Shown here piece by piece: positions 44,474 through 54,676 of a stretch of DNA of 64,000 nt. The position numbers and the translations under genes are program-made. This DNA comes from Bifidobacterium gallicum DSM 20093 = LMG 11596. Lineage in GTDB: Bacteria; Actinomycetota; Actinomycetes; Actinomycetales; Bifidobacteriaceae. Where the stretch lies: contig NZ_JGYW01000001.1 of the NCBI RefSeq assembly GCF_000741205.1, forward strand, positions 124,001 to 188,000, in the 5' to 3' direction. The notes under the pieces were generated by a model. That model saw nothing but the letters and a program-made list of their open reading frames with translations, was not told where the DNA came from and searched no databases. Position 1 is the first letter of the stretch. The number at the start of each line of letters is the position of its first letter.

Positions 44474-46594
44474 TCAGGCGTCGATCCACTTCGCGTTATG
44501 CGCGTTGCGCTGGATGAACAGGCGGCGCGGTTCCACTTCATCGCCCATCAGCATCGAGAACGTCTCATCGGCCTGCAATGCGTCTTCAATGTGCACTTGC
44601 TTCAGGATGCGGTGCTCGGGATCCATCGTGGTTTCCCACAACTCCTGGTAGCTCATCTCGCCCAGACCCTTGTAACGCTGGATACCTTCGCCTTTGGGCA
44701 GCTGGCGGCCTGCGGCGCGGCCTTCAGCAAGCACGCGGTCACGTTCAGCATCGGTGTAGACGAAGTCATGCGGGCCCTTCGTCCACTTGAGTCGATACAG
44801 CGGCGGCATGGCCACATACACGTAGCCGGCCGTGATCATCGGGCGCATATAGCGGAAGAACAACGTCAGGTTCAACGTGGCAATGTGCGCGCCGTCCACA
44901 TCGGCATCGGCCATGATGATGACTTTGTGGTAGCGCACTTTGTCAAGGTTGAAGTCTTCGCCGTAGCCGCCGCCGACAGCCGTGATCAGCGACTCGATCG
45001 TGTCGGACTTCATCATGCGGTCCAGGCTGGCGCGCTCGGTGTTCAAAATCTTGCCTCGCAGCGGCAAAATGGCCTGCGTGATTGGGTTGCGGCCCTGAAT
45101 GGCCGAACCGCCTGCCGAATCACCCTCAACGATGAACAGTTCGCACTCGGCCGGATCGTTCGACTGGCAATCCTTGAGCTTGTCGGGCATGCCGGCCGAT
45201 TCGAAAATCGACTTGCGACGCGTGTTTTCACGCGCCTTCTTGGCGGCCAGACGTGCACGAGACGCTTCGATGGCCTTCTGGATGATGCTTTTCATCTCGT
45301 TGGGATGTGCATCGGCCCAGTCGCTGAGCTTGTCGTTCATCACGCGGATCACAAACGCACGCGCTTCAGAGTTGCCAAGCTTCGTCTTCGTCTGGCCTTC
45401 GAACTGCGGGTTCGTGAGCTTGACCGAAATGACCGCTGTCAAACCTTCACGCACGTCATCGCCCGAAAGGTTGTCATCCTTGTCCTTAAGGATGTTCTTC
45501 TCACGCGCATACTTGTTGACGAGCGACGTCAACGCCGTGCGGAAGCCCTCTTCGTGCGTGCCGCCTTCAGTCGTTGAAATCGTGTTCGCGAACGTGTGCA
45601 CAGACTCGGAATACGCCGTCGTCCACTGCATCGCGATTTCAGCCGAAATACCAATGCTGAGGTCCTCAGCCTCGAAATCAATGACATCGGGCTCCACAGG
45701 CGTGGACTTGCGCGTCTTGACGAGGAACTCCACGTAATCCTTGATGCCGTTGAGATACTGGTAGGTCACGCTCTGATGTTCAGGCTTGTCTTGCGCCTCA
45801 TCACCAGCCACTTCGTCACCGGCCAGGTCAGGTTCGCGCATGTCGGTCAGCGAAATCTTGAGTCCCTTGTTCAGGAACGCCATCTGCTGGAAACGGCTGC
45901 GCAACGTCTCAAAATCGTAGATTGTCGTCTCAAAAATTTGCGCATCAGGCCAGAACGTGACGGACGTGCCCGTCGATTCATCGTCGCGCATCGGACGGCC
46001 CTGCTTGAGCGGCGCCGTAGGATGCTGGTCGATGTAGGTTTGCGTCCACACGTAGCCTTGACGGCGCACTTCAATGTCGACGCGCGTCGACAGCGCGTTG
46101 ACGACGGAAATGCCCACGCCATGCAGGCCGCCCGACACGGCATAGCCGCCGCCACCGAACTTGCCGCCCGCGTGCAGCTTCGTCATCACGGTTTCCACAC
46201 CGGACACACCTTCGCCCGGCACCTCATCCACAGGAATGCCTCGACCGTCGTCAACCACACGGATGCCGTTGTCTGGCAGGATCGTCACTTCAATATGCGA
46301 CGCGTATCCGGCCAAGGCCTCATCCACGGAATTGTCGACAATCTCATACACCAGATGGTGCAGGCCGCGGGGTCCCGTCGAACCGATGTACATGCCCGGG
46401 CGGATGCGCACAGCTTCAAGGCCTTCAAGCACGCGCAAATCGCTCGCATCATAATGGTCTGGGGAAAGCGTGTCATCCAGCTGAGCCGACTGGGTTTCCT
46501 CACTGACAGCGCCTGGTGCTTCAACAGGTGCTTGAGGTGTGGAATCGGTTAGCTCGTTCGATTCAGGCAACGAATCGGATGCAAGATCTGCCAC
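44474..46594 (-). CDS. gyrB: DNA gyrase subunit B
   Basis: A 706-residue ATPase subunit of gyrase. The GHKL pocket is visible (EIVDNSVDEALAGY, VVDDGRGIPVD, GGLHGVGISVVNALS), followed by the TOPRIM motif LFIVEGDSAGGSAIQG and ADADVDGAHIATL. Translation starts at GTG 46594 with GGAAGGA 6 nt upstream; the frame open to 46678 is not used. A Ser/Pro/Glu-rich N-terminal extension of about 50 residues precedes the ATPase domain. Confidence 0.97.
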   Translation of the reverse strand: MADLASDSLPESNELTDSTPQAPVEAPGAVSEETQSAQLDDTLSPDHYDASDLRVLEGLEAVRIRPGMYIGSTGPRGLHHLVYEIVDNSVDEALAGYASHIEVTILPDNGIRVVDDGRGIPVDEVPGEGVSGVETVMTKLHAGGKFGGGGYAVSGGLHGVGISVVNALSTRVDIEVRRQGYVWTQTYIDQHPTAPLKQGRPMRDDESTGTSVTFWPDAQIFETTIYDFETLRSRFQQMAFLNKGLKISLTDMREPDLAGDEVAGDEAQDKPEHQSVTYQYLNGIKDYVEFLVKTRKSTPVEPDVIDFEAEDLSIGISAEIAMQWTTAYSESVHTFANTISTTEGGTHEEGFRTALTSLVNKYAREKNILKDKDDNLSGDDVREGLTAVISVKLTNPQFEGQTKTKLGNSEARAFVIRVMNDKLSDWADAHPNEMKSIIQKAIEASRARLAAKKARENTRRKSIFESAGMPDKLKDCQSNDPAECELFIVEGDSAGGSAIQGRNPITQAILPLRGKILNTERASLDRMMKSDTIESLITAVGGGYGEDFNLDKVRYHKVIIMADADVDGAHIATLNLTLFFRYMRPMITAGYVYVAMPPLYRLKWTKGPHDFVYTDAERDRVLAEGRAAGRQLPKGEGIQRYKGLGEMSYQELWETTMDPEHRILKQVHIEDALQADETFSMLMGDEVEPRRLFIQRNAHNAKWIDA

Positions 46595-46751
46595 AGAGAA
46601 TCCTTCCTGTGATTTAAGTCGCCACGAAGGTTCTCGAAAAGGGTGTATAGCCCTAAAACACGAGAAAATGCCCCTCATAGCGTTTCTCTACTAAGACAGG
46701 TAGTCTACTAGTCTCTAGGGACGTACGCTGTTCTTACGAACGCCTGAGATT

Positions 46752-47249
46752 TCACCGATTTGAGTGTTGTCCGGGGAAGCGTTTGGGATGCGCTTTGCCT
46801 TTGCGCGTGCGCTGCTGGTTGCCGGAAATGCGAATATCGGTGATGTCGAGTCCTTGCAGCCGTTGCGGCACAACGCGATACAAATCGGGCATCATGTATT
46901 GCAGATGCGTGGCCCAAGCGGGCGATTCGACTCCTATATACAGCACTCCGTCCACGAACCCTTGCACCCACGTATGCTGGGCGATCAGGTCGCCAACCAC
47001 GCTGGCCCAATCCATGCGCAATTGCGCCGTTTTCATGTACGGCAACCAGCCGTTGCGCTGTGCAATCTGTGCCATCACGCCACCAAACGCATTGGGGTCG
47101 CGGCCCGGTTGTCCAAACTCCTCAAACGCACGTTCATTGCGCGCACGGCGGTCAGACAGCATTCCGGCCCGTTTGCTCAACCGCGTGAACACCTGCGCAG
47201 GCAGCTTGCGCTGGTCCAGTTTGAGCGTGACTGCAATCGGCTCACTCAT
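46752..47249 (-). CDS. dciA: DciA-like protein (DUF721)
   Basis: A 165-residue DUF721 protein. The conserved core reads WASVVGDLIAQHTWVQGFVD and then GVLYIGVESPAWATHLQYMM, with RISG toward the end. DciA proteins load the replicative helicase in bacteria lacking DnaC/DnaI, and in actinobacteria the gene sits between recF and gyrB as here. Start at 47249, 11 bases beyond the recF stop, so the genes are likely cotranscribed. Confidence 0.85.
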   Translation of the reverse strand: MSEPIAVTLKLDQRKLPAQVFTRLSKRAGMLSDRRARNERAFEEFGQPGRDPNAFGGVMAQIAQRNGWLPYMKTAQLRMDWASVVGDLIAQHTWVQGFVDGVLYIGVESPAWATHLQYMMPDLYRVVPQRLQGLDITDIRISGNQQRTRKGKAHPKRFPGQHSNR

Positions 47250-47259
47250 AGCAGTCTCC

Positions 47260-48405
47260 TCATGCCAGCGGGGGTGATTGTGCAGCCAATTGCTGCACAT
47301 CGACCACGTTGACGGGCACACCGGCCAGCTGGGGAATATCGGATGCGGCTGCCACGGTCATGATGACCTGGTCTTGTTCGGCGGCAAAGGAAAGAATCTG
47401 GCCACGTCGCGACTCGTCAAGCTGTGCGAACACATCGTCAAGAATCACGACCGGGTTATACGCATGGTATTCGGCTAGCAAACGGGTCAACGCCATCTTG
47501 AGGGCCAGAGAAATAGCCCACATCTCTCCGTTGGACGCGAACTCGTGCGCGTCCATGCCGTTGAGTTGCACGGACAGGTCGTCGCGCTGCGGGCCAATCA
47601 AATTGACGCCGCGCGACGTCTCTCCCGCGTACAACCGCTGGAAATGGCGGCTGAGCGCGGCGGCGGGGTCGGCGTCGGTGAGCACCTCGTCAAAGCTCGG
47701 TTCGTACGTGAGCCGAGCCTGCTCAGCCGGGCCGGCGAGCTGGGAGTAGACGAGTGAAAACGGCTCAGCCAACCGCTGCACAAGCTGCTGACGGGCGCGA
47801 GTCAACGCGACACCTGCACTGATAAACTGGCCCGTCCAAACTTCAAGGCTCGCGAGCGCGGCGTTACGCGAGACCGTGTCGACTGGCTCGCCATGCTGCC
47901 CCAGCGACTTGAGCAGTGCGGCCCGCTGGCGCCCCACATGCTGTACGTCTTGCAGCAGCTGCGCGTAGCCGGCAACGAGCTGGGAGCCGGCCTGGTCGAG
48001 GAAGCGGCGGCGTGCGGACGGATCGCCGGAAACGAGCCGCTGGTCGTCGGGGCTGAACGTGACGCTCGGCACTTGGCCGACAATGTCGCGCAGATAGAGT
48101 GAGGATCCCGAGTTGATGCGCGCCCTGTTCGCGCCTTTCGCACGAATCGTGGCCTCATAGGTGGCCGTGCGGTCCTGATGTTGCACGTTCGCGCGGATTG
48201 TGGCCGTTTGTTGGCCGCGTTGCACGAGCGGCAGTGAACTGGATGTGCGATGGGACGAACCTGTGGAGAGCACTTCGATGGCCTCCACAAGGTTCGTTTT
48301 GCCCAACCCGTTGTGTCCTTGCAGCATTGTGATGCCGGACGGGAAGTCGAGCACCACTTCGTTCCAGGATCGAAAGTGGTCGAGCGCGAGTCGTGTGATG
48401 CGCAT
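47260..48405 (-). CDS. recF: DNA replication and repair protein RecF
   Basis: A 381-residue SMC-like ATPase that helps load RecA at gaps and restart forks. Walker A is GHNGLGKTNLVEA, the ABC signature region is near ASNGEMWAISLALKMAL, and Walker B is VVILDDVFAQLD. It begins MRITRLALDHFRSWNEVVLD. The start codon shares one base with the dnaN stop (TGATG), so translation is coupled. Confidence 0.96.
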   Translation of the reverse strand: MRITRLALDHFRSWNEVVLDFPSGITMLQGHNGLGKTNLVEAIEVLSTGSSHRTSSSLPLVQRGQQTATIRANVQHQDRTATYEATIRAKGANRARINSGSSLYLRDIVGQVPSVTFSPDDQRLVSGDPSARRRFLDQAGSQLVAGYAQLLQDVQHVGRQRAALLKSLGQHGEPVDTVSRNAALASLEVWTGQFISAGVALTRARQQLVQRLAEPFSLVYSQLAGPAEQARLTYEPSFDEVLTDADPAAALSRHFQRLYAGETSRGVNLIGPQRDDLSVQLNGMDAHEFASNGEMWAISLALKMALTRLLAEYHAYNPVVILDDVFAQLDESRRGQILSFAAEQDQVIMTVAAASDIPQLAGVPVNVVDVQQLAAQSPPLA

Positions 48406-49529
48406 CAGCTGTTGTACCGCATTGGCACGAGCAGGTAGCGATAGTTCATGGATTCATCGCTGTCGTGTTCCTGCTGGCCATCGAATTCGACGGGTTTGAC
48501 GGCCGTGGTCATCTTCATGCGCACATACGGTTCGGTGATTGCGCTGATGCCTTCAATCAGGTAGTTGGGATTGAACGCCACGGTGATGTCTTCGCCGTCC
48601 AGGTCGACGTCGAGGATTTCGCGGGCTTGCGATTCGTCGGCGGCGCCGGCTGTCATCGTGACTTCCTCGCCCGTAAAGATCATGCGGATCGGTTCGTTGC
48701 GGCCGGCGACGAGCGAGACGCGCTTGATTGCGCTGATCAGCTGCTGGCGTTCCACCACGGCATGGATCGGGTATTCGTCGGCGTAAAGGCGGTCGACTGC
48801 AGGGAATTCACCGTCAATCAGCTGCACGGTGGAGATGCGGCCCGCGTTTTGGATGCCGAGCAGCGTCGGGTTGGACGGGTCGAATGAGATGACCACGTTC
48901 TGGTGTTCGTCGAGCGAACGCGAGATGTCACGCAAATGGGTGCCGCGGATCAGTGCGGTCGCGTTGATGTCGTTGTCGTCAGGCGTCCAATGGAACAGGG
49001 CGCGCGAGAGGCGGTAGCGGTCGGTGGAGCTCAGTGTGACACGTTCGCCGTCGCACTGCATGCGTACTGCGGTGAGCACCTGGCGTGTGCCGTCATGGGA
49101 GACGGCGACGACGGCCTGGGCCACGGCCTGGGCGAACGTTTCGGCGTCGACTTGGCCGATTTGTGGCGGCAGCTGTGGCAGGTCGGGGTATTCGCTTTCG
49201 GGCATGAGCTGCATCGTGAACGTGGATTTGCCGCTTGTGATGCGCAGCGTGGAACCTTCGGTTGCCAAATAGGTTTTTTCCGAAGGCAGCATTTTGGAAA
49301 TGTCGGTCAGCAGTTTGCCGAGCACGACCACGGCGCCTGGTTCGTCCACGCCGGCTTCAATGCGGTCACGAGCCGAAATCTCATAGTTGAATGCCGACAG
49401 GAACAGTGCTCCGTCTTTGGCTTCGAGCTTGACGCCAGCCAGGATCGGCGAATTGGGGCGCGAATCGATGACGCGCGTGGTCCAGGCTGCGGCGTCGGCA
49501 AGCGATGTGGAATTGACTTCGACTTTCAT
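48405..49529 (-). CDS. dnaN: DNA polymerase III beta subunit, sliding clamp
   Basis: A 374-residue clamp that holds the replicative polymerase on DNA. The three-domain pattern is seen, with the start MKVEVNSTSLADAAAWTTRV, central VSHDGTRQVLTAVRMQCDGE and the end MNYRYLLVPMRYNS, which carries the terminal clamp-type LxPMR motif. Start at 49529 has GAGGAATG upstream. The frame up to 49607 is not needed. Confidence 0.96.
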   Translation of the reverse strand: MKVEVNSTSLADAAAWTTRVIDSRPNSPILAGVKLEAKDGALFLSAFNYEISARDRIEAGVDEPGAVVVLGKLLTDISKMLPSEKTYLATEGSTLRITSGKSTFTMQLMPESEYPDLPQLPPQIGQVDAETFAQAVAQAVVAVSHDGTRQVLTAVRMQCDGERVTLSSTDRYRLSRALFHWTPDDNDINATALIRGTHLRDISRSLDEHQNVVISFDPSNPTLLGIQNAGRISTVQLIDGEFPAVDRLYADEYPIHAVVERQQLISAIKRVSLVAGRNEPIRMIFTGEEVTMTAGAADESQAREILDVDLDGEDITVAFNPNYLIEGISAITEPYVRMKMTTAVKPVEFDGQQEHDSDESMNYRYLLVPMRYNS

Positions 49530-49796
49530 GCATTCCTCGGTTCGTTGATGGCTGTGCTGGGTCAAACGGTGTTCTGGCAATGTGCAGCACTGTGGTGAGG
49601 CGGCCAACGCGCCTGTTTGACTGCCATGCTCAATGCTTTGCGGCGCAAGCCGCCCTTCGTTCGTAGCGTTGGATGCGTGGCTGCCAAGCCGGCGTGGTGC
49701 AGTTTGGCGCTGACGTTGCTTAGGTCATTCTAGCCGGATTTGGCTCAGTGGTTTTGCGTTCAACGTGACGGTGCGCTGATGGTGATGATGAGCTTT

Positions 49797-50115
49797 CAGA
49801 ACAGAACTAATCATCGTAATAATAAGCACGGTGGATAAGTGGATAAACGTTGAAAACCTTTGAAACGAATGAGTTATGCACATCGTGTGGATGTGGATGG
49901 CGCTGTGGATGGCATGTGCACAACTAGGGTAGTTATCCACAGGATGAATGAGGGGTTAAAGTTATCCACATTTTTGTGGATTTCATCCACGGGTTGTCCA
50001 CGGCAAATCGGCGAGTTATCCACCGGGTTTTGGGGCTTATTGTGTGGTTATGTGGATATGTCTGTGGATAACATATCGTCAAAATTGTCCCCAGCTGCGG
50101 CGTGTCGGGGGACAA
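49797..50115. other. oriC: oriC region between dnaN and dnaA
   Basis: Perfect DnaA boxes lie at 49933-49941, 49962-49970 and 50063-50071 (complement). Near boxes include GGTGGATAA (49831), AGTGGATAA (49839), TTATCCACC (50016) and TGTGGATAT (about 50050). An A/T-rich stretch at 49797-49829 could be the unwinding element. The position between dnaA and dnaN and the box density support an origin. Confidence 0.8.
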
Positions 50116-50217
50116 TCTGTCTCACATGTTGTACACATCGAGGGGGCGCCGTGCACATGTCGGTGGCGTGCCGGCGGACCGTGATGCGGCGGGGCGCAAG
50201 CGCCCGTTGCCCCAAGC

Positions 50218-50259
50218 AACAAGGCCGTTTTCGGGTGTTGTCCCGAAAACGGCCTTGTT
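50218..50259 (-). terminator. Terminator after dnaA
   Basis: AACAAGGCCGTTTTCGGG (50218-50235) pairs perfectly with 50242-50259 around TGTTGT. It separates dnaA from dnaN. Confidence 0.85.
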
Positions 50260-50318
50260 ATGGCACTGAGCGCCGGTTACAGGGGTGCGGCGGTGGTCTG
50301 CCCGTTACGATGCTGTGG

Positions 50319-51962
50319 TCATTCCGCCGTGGGCTGCTTGAGGCGCACGGTGAGTTCCATGACGTGGTTGTAGATTTCCTGCTTCGAGCCCATTTCGTTC
50401 GTGATGCGGTCGCAATTGTGCATGACGGTCGTATGGTCGCGGCCGCCGAACACCTGGCCGATATCGACGAGTGACATGCTCGTCATTTCACGTGTCAAAT
50501 ACATTGCGATCTGGCGTGCCAATGCCACGTTCTTCGTGCGCGAACGGCCTACGAGGTCGTCAAACGTCAAATAGAAGTACTTGGCCACTTGTCCGATGAT
50601 GTCGGTGGGCTTGACTTCCACATTCGTGTTGTAATCCTTGAGCACTTGCTCGGCCAGGATGCGCGTGATCGGCTGGTTGTTCAGCGTGGCCTGGGCCGTG
50701 ACTCGCGTCAACGCCCCTTCCAGCTGGCGAATGTTCTCGGTGCAATGCTCAGCGATCAGGTCCATCACGTCCCGTGGCACGTCGACCTTGTTGGTTTCGG
50801 CCATCATGCGCAAAATCGCGATACGCGTTTCCAATTCAGGCGGTTTGACGTCCACCACGAGACCTGATTCAAAGCGCGAAATCAGACGGTCCTCAAAGTC
50901 CCTGAGTTTCTTGGGCGCCACATCGGATGCGATCACGATGCGCTTGTTGTTTTGTTGCAACGTGTTGAACGTGTGGAAGAACTGTTCCATTGTCTGCGAC
51001 TTGCCGCTCAAGAACTGGATGTCGTCAATCAACAGCACGTCCACAGAACGGTAACGATGGTTGAACTCGCTCATCGGCTTGGCATCCGAGCCTTCAGGAC
51101 GGATCGACTCGATGAACTCGTTCGTGAACTCCTCAGTCGTCACATAGCGCACTTTGAGCGAGGGATCCTTGACGAGCGCATAGTTGCCAATAGCGTTGAG
51201 CAAATGCGTTTTGCCAAGTCCTGAACCGCCGTAAATACACAACGGGTTGTAATCACGCCCCGAACCTTCAGCCACGGCCAACGCCACCGTGCGCGCAAAC
51301 TGGTTCGAGTCTCCAGGCACAAAGTTGTCGAATGTGGCGTTCTTGTTCAAATGCGTGGCCGGATCAAGCTGCGGCCTTGAAGTGCCCTGCTGGATATGCT
51401 GTTCGGGAATCGTCGTAGGAATCGGCAACTGGCCTTGCGTCACCGCGGCCTTATGCGCAGCCGGTTGCGTGGCCGGCGCCTGCGGCGTGGGCTTGGCCGC
51501 CTGGGCCGGACTGCTGGCCGGAGCGGTTTTGGTCTTTGGCGCAGGGGCTGATGGGGGAGCGGCAGCGGCGGTGGCCGTAGCGCTGATGTCTGGTGCGGGT
51601 GCCGATGCCGCTGGTTGCGCACCGGCGCTTGCGTCGTTGGTCTCCGTCCGGACCATTGGCATCATGCCTGTTTCGGCCACTTCGGCTGGCATGAGTTTGA
51701 ATGCGGGGAACAAGTCCTTGCCGCCATTGGCCATCGTCAAGGCTTCAATCAGTGGAGTCGTGAGTTCGGTTTGCAAGACTTGCAATGTGGAAGGATTATC
51801 CACGCACATCACGATCGTCGGGCCATACACGGCTTCAGGAGTGATGCTTTCGAGCCAGCCTTTTTGCCGGGCCGTCAAACCCGAATGCTGGCGCAACAGC
51901 AGCAACGCGTTCGCCCAGATTTGCGCCGCCTGCCCATTGGGGGTCTTGGATTGCTCACCCAT
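50319..51962 (-). CDS. dnaA: Chromosomal replication initiator DnaA
   Basis: A 547-residue initiator. Domain I starts GQAAQIWANALLLLRQHSGL. Domain II is a long Ala/Pro/Lys linker (about residues 110-190). The AAA+ domain shows Walker A GGSGLGKTHLLNA and Walker B VLLIDDIQFLSG. Domain IV ends in the DNA-binding helix with GRDHTTVMHNCDRI. Start at 51962 (MGEQSKTPNG) with AAGGAAC upstream; an in-frame ATG 13 codons earlier is less likely. One perfect DnaA box lies in its upstream region at 52196-52204, which suggests autoregulation. Confidence 0.97.
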   Translation of the reverse strand: MGEQSKTPNGQAAQIWANALLLLRQHSGLTARQKGWLESITPEAVYGPTIVMCVDNPSTLQVLQTELTTPLIEALTMANGGKDLFPAFKLMPAEVAETGMMPMVRTETNDASAGAQPAASAPAPDISATATAAAAPPSAPAPKTKTAPASSPAQAAKPTPQAPATQPAAHKAAVTQGQLPIPTTIPEQHIQQGTSRPQLDPATHLNKNATFDNFVPGDSNQFARTVALAVAEGSGRDYNPLCIYGGSGLGKTHLLNAIGNYALVKDPSLKVRYVTTEEFTNEFIESIRPEGSDAKPMSEFNHRYRSVDVLLIDDIQFLSGKSQTMEQFFHTFNTLQQNNKRIVIASDVAPKKLRDFEDRLISRFESGLVVDVKPPELETRIAILRMMAETNKVDVPRDVMDLIAEHCTENIRQLEGALTRVTAQATLNNQPITRILAEQVLKDYNTNVEVKPTDIIGQVAKYFYLTFDDLVGRSRTKNVALARQIAMYLTREMTSMSLVDIGQVFGGRDHTTVMHNCDRITNEMGSKQEIYNHVMELTVRLKQPTAE

Positions 51963-52554
51963 GGTCGTTCCTTCAGCTTCCTTAATGTCACGTCTCTTCA
52001 TCAATGACCGTCGTAGCGAATGGCTGATGACGCGTTGCCGGGGCGTATCGGTCCCAATCGACGGGAAAGTATCGGTGGTTGATGCACTGACAGCACATGT
52101 CAGCCCATCCGGTTTCATTTCCAGCACGGCACCCACCATGCACATGGTCGCGGTGTCGGAAACTAACAGCCTATATTTACACCTTGGCGCGGAAGTTATC
52201 CACATCGATGTGTGTTGAAAACACAGCAATTGTGAATAACATGCATGTAATTTGGAAGTCCGGCCGGTTGGCAACGGCGAGTTTTCAACATTTTTTGTGG
52301 ATATCTGTGTTTAGCCCGAGTATTGCGCCGATACGCCAATTGGCCCAAGCATGACCAGACTACGGACAGTGTCACCGGCAGGCATCGGCACAGTGGGCTG
52401 CCAACGGGGCGGTGATGGGCGGTTGTGATCGCCGGTTTTGGAGGCCTGAATCCGGGCATAAGTTGAAATCGGGTAGAGGTAGGGGTAGGTTAGGAGAGCT
52501 TGACTCATGAGGAGCCGTGCGTCAGCATGGCTAAAACTAACCGGGAGCATAACT
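51963..52554. promoter_or_regulatory. Divergent dnaA/rpmH region
   Basis: About 590 bases with a perfect DnaA box (52196-52204) and a weaker one near 52297. It must hold the dnaA and rpmH promoters; the rpmH ribosome site GGGAG is at about 52540. Confidence 0.6.
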
Positions 52555-52689
52555 ATGAAGAGGACATTCCAGCCTAACAACCGTCGTCGCCACATGAAGC
52601 ACGGCTTCCGCGCTCGTATGCGCACTCGTGCAGGCCGCGCTCTGATCAATCGTCGTCGCGCCAAGGGCCGCAAGGCTCTGTCCGCCTGA
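52555..52689 (+). CDS. rpmH: 50S ribosomal protein L34
   Basis: A 44-residue ribosomal protein with the complete L34 pattern: [20 protein letters not shown] then [20 protein letters not shown]. It binds 23S rRNA. It is the first gene of the rightward rpmH-rnpA-yidD-yidC-khpB-rsmG series. Confidence 0.98.
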   Translation: MKRTFQPNNRRRHMKHGFRARMRTRAGRALINRRRAKGRKALSA

Positions 52690-52712
52690 TTTTCCATACA
52701 GCGAAGTGTGAG

Positions 52713-53075
52713 TTGGAACGGCTCAGAAGTCATCAAGAGTTCGTCGCCGTGTTACAACGACGTCGCAACAAGGTGTCGTCGCATGATCTGGTAATGCATT
52801 ATCGGATGCGCCCGACGCATCCGCAGCTCCAGGCTGATGCACCAGCGAGGCGTTTGGGCCTGGCTGTGTCGAAATCAGTGGGCAATGCAGTGGTGCGCAA
52901 TGCAGTGAAACGGCGTTTCCGCGTGCTGGCCCGTACGTACGAAGACGTGCTCCCGTTGGGATGCGACGTCGTCATGCGCGCCAAGCCGAGTGCTGCACAT
53001 GCATCGTTCCAATCATTGGACTTGCAAGTCCACAAGCTGTTCAAGGCCATAGCGCAACAGATGGAGCAACAGTGA
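52713..53075 (+). CDS. rnpA: Ribonuclease P protein component
   Basis: A 120-residue basic protein that helps RNase P RNA cleave tRNA precursors. The RNR motif reads [18 protein letters not shown]. It starts with TTG at 52713 ([10 protein letters not shown] when read as Met), close to rpmH. Its stop overlaps the yidD start as GTGA. Confidence 0.93.
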   Translation: MERLRSHQEFVAVLQRRRNKVSSHDLVMHYRMRPTHPQLQADAPARRLGLAVSKSVGNAVVRNAVKRRFRVLARTYEDVLPLGCDVVMRAKPSAAHASFQSLDLQVHKLFKAIAQQMEQQ

Positions 53076-53401
53076 CCTCCATGGCAGGGCGGGTGATGGT
53101 CCGGGGTGTACGTTGGTATCAACGTCGCATCTCCGCGACCACCCCGCCCTGTTGCCGTTATTGGCCGACCTGTTCCAACTATGCGATTGAAGCCATCGAA
53201 CGCTTCGGCGCAATCCGTGGCGGCATGCTCACGGCTTTGCGATTACTACGATGTCGCCCGTGGAGCGATGGTGGCGTCGATGATGTGCCGCAGCGCTTTT
53301 CGCTGTTCTATCGGTTCCGTTGGTCCAAAGCGTATGAAGAACCGCGCTATTGGACCGATTCGACGATACCCCCGGCTTCACACGGGAATGAAGACGATTG
53401 A
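53072..53401 (+). CDS. yidD: Membrane protein insertion efficiency factor YidD
   Basis: A 109-residue member of the YidD family. The conserved core is [20 protein letters not shown] then [20 protein letters not shown] and [15 protein letters not shown]. Initiation is at GTG 53072, overlapping the rnpA stop by GTGA, so coupling is likely. YidD assists YidC-mediated insertion. Confidence 0.93.
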   Translation: MTSMAGRVMVRGVRWYQRRISATTPPCCRYWPTCSNYAIEAIERFGAIRGGMLTALRLLRCRPWSDGGVDDVPQRFSLFYRFRWSKAYEEPRYWTDSTIPPASHGNEDD

Positions 53402-53500
53402 CGGCCAACGCCACGCATCGGCGGCATTGGCGACTCACCTGCCCATCGAATAGTGATTGCTCGATGAGGCGCGGCCCATCTCAAGGAGAAGAGACCCCGA

Positions 53501-54514
53501 ATGAATAACCAAGAATTCCTGCTTGATGGCGGATTCTGGGGTTGGCTCTACAAGCTGCTGACCCCAATTGAATGGCTCATGACGTGGATCATGAACCTGT
53601 TCCATGAGTTCCTGACGTTTATTGGCATGCCCCAAGTCGGAGCTTCCTGGGTACTGTCGATCATCTTCCTCGTGCTTGTGGTGCAGGCCTGCATCTTCCC
53701 GCTGTTCTACAAGCAGATGAAGTCGATGCGCCACATGCAGGCCATCCAGCCCAAGATGATGAAGATCCAGAACAAATACAAGGGCAAGACGGATCAGGCC
53801 AGCAAAGACGCGATGCAGCGCGAAATGATGAAGCTGTATCAAGACAACCACGTGAACCCTGCCGGTTCCTGCTTGCCGATGCTGATCCAGGGCCCTGTGT
53901 TCATGTGCATGTTCTATGTGCTCTCGGCCATCCCGTACATCGCCATCGGCAAGCGTGACACGCTTGGCGCTTTTGACCAGGCCACGGCCAAGCAGTTCGC
54001 GGATACGCATTTCTTCGGCATCAGCCTGCAAACACGCTTCACCGACCCGAGCACCATGGTCGGCGGCAAAGTCGTCATCGGCCTGTTCGTGGCGGCCATG
54101 TGCTTCTGCCTGTGGTTCATGCAGCGTTACACGATGAAGCACAACACGGCGGCCGCTTCGATGAACAAGCAGACCGAAACCATGCAGAAGGTCATGCTCT
54201 GGGGCTTCCCGATCATGTACATCTTCTCGGGTATCGCCATGCCGTTCGCCGTGCTCGTCTACTGGTTGACGAACAACATCTGCAACTTGCTGCGCTCCGT
54301 GTGGCAGGTACATGAGTTCCCGACGCCGGGCTCCCCGGCTGCCGAGGCCAAGAAGCAGCGCGACCACGACCGTGAAAACCGTGTGCGCGCCAAGGAAGGC
54401 CGTCTCTCACTCGAGGAAGAAGAACTCGAACGCGCCAAGCAAGCCGAAGCTGAGCGTCTCGAAAAGGGCTTCCAACGTGAGCAGCCCAAGCGCAAGAACC
54501 GCAAGAAGAAATAA
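53501..54514 (+). CDS. yidC: Membrane protein insertase YidC (Oxa1 type)
   Basis: A 337-residue insertase with five or so helices and a long basic tail. It lacks the large periplasmic domain of Gram-negative YidC, as expected here. Helix 1 is at FWGWLYKLLTPIEWLMTWIM; the conserved cytoplasmic loop is YKQMKSMRHMQAIQPKMMKI. The tail (EEEELERAKQAEAERLEK and KNRKKK) may contact ribosomes. A terminator follows at 54544-54577. Confidence 0.95.
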   Translation: MNNQEFLLDGGFWGWLYKLLTPIEWLMTWIMNLFHEFLTFIGMPQVGASWVLSIIFLVLVVQACIFPLFYKQMKSMRHMQAIQPKMMKIQNKYKGKTDQASKDAMQREMMKLYQDNHVNPAGSCLPMLIQGPVFMCMFYVLSAIPYIAIGKRDTLGAFDQATAKQFADTHFFGISLQTRFTDPSTMVGGKVVIGLFVAAMCFCLWFMQRYTMKHNTAAASMNKQTETMQKVMLWGFPIMYIFSGIAMPFAVLVYWLTNNICNLLRSVWQVHEFPTPGSPAAEAKKQRDHDRENRVRAKEGRLSLEEEELERAKQAEAERLEKGFQREQPKRKNRKKK

Positions 54515-54543
54515 CACGCAACGCGGCACAATACACCGCGCAT

Positions 54544-54577
54544 AAGAGCCGATGGCCATAGCGTCATCGGCTCTTTT
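54544..54577 (+). terminator. Terminator after yidC
   Basis: AAGAGCCGATG (54544-54554) pairs with CATCGGCTCTT (54565-54575), followed by T. Confidence 0.85.
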
Positions 54578-54676
54578 CAGTATTGTGGCATGGAATGACG
54601 CATGCCCTGATAGAGCCGTTGCTCTACACTGGGGTTGATTGTGTAAGACGTGGGTAAGGAATCAAGGAGTTTTCTC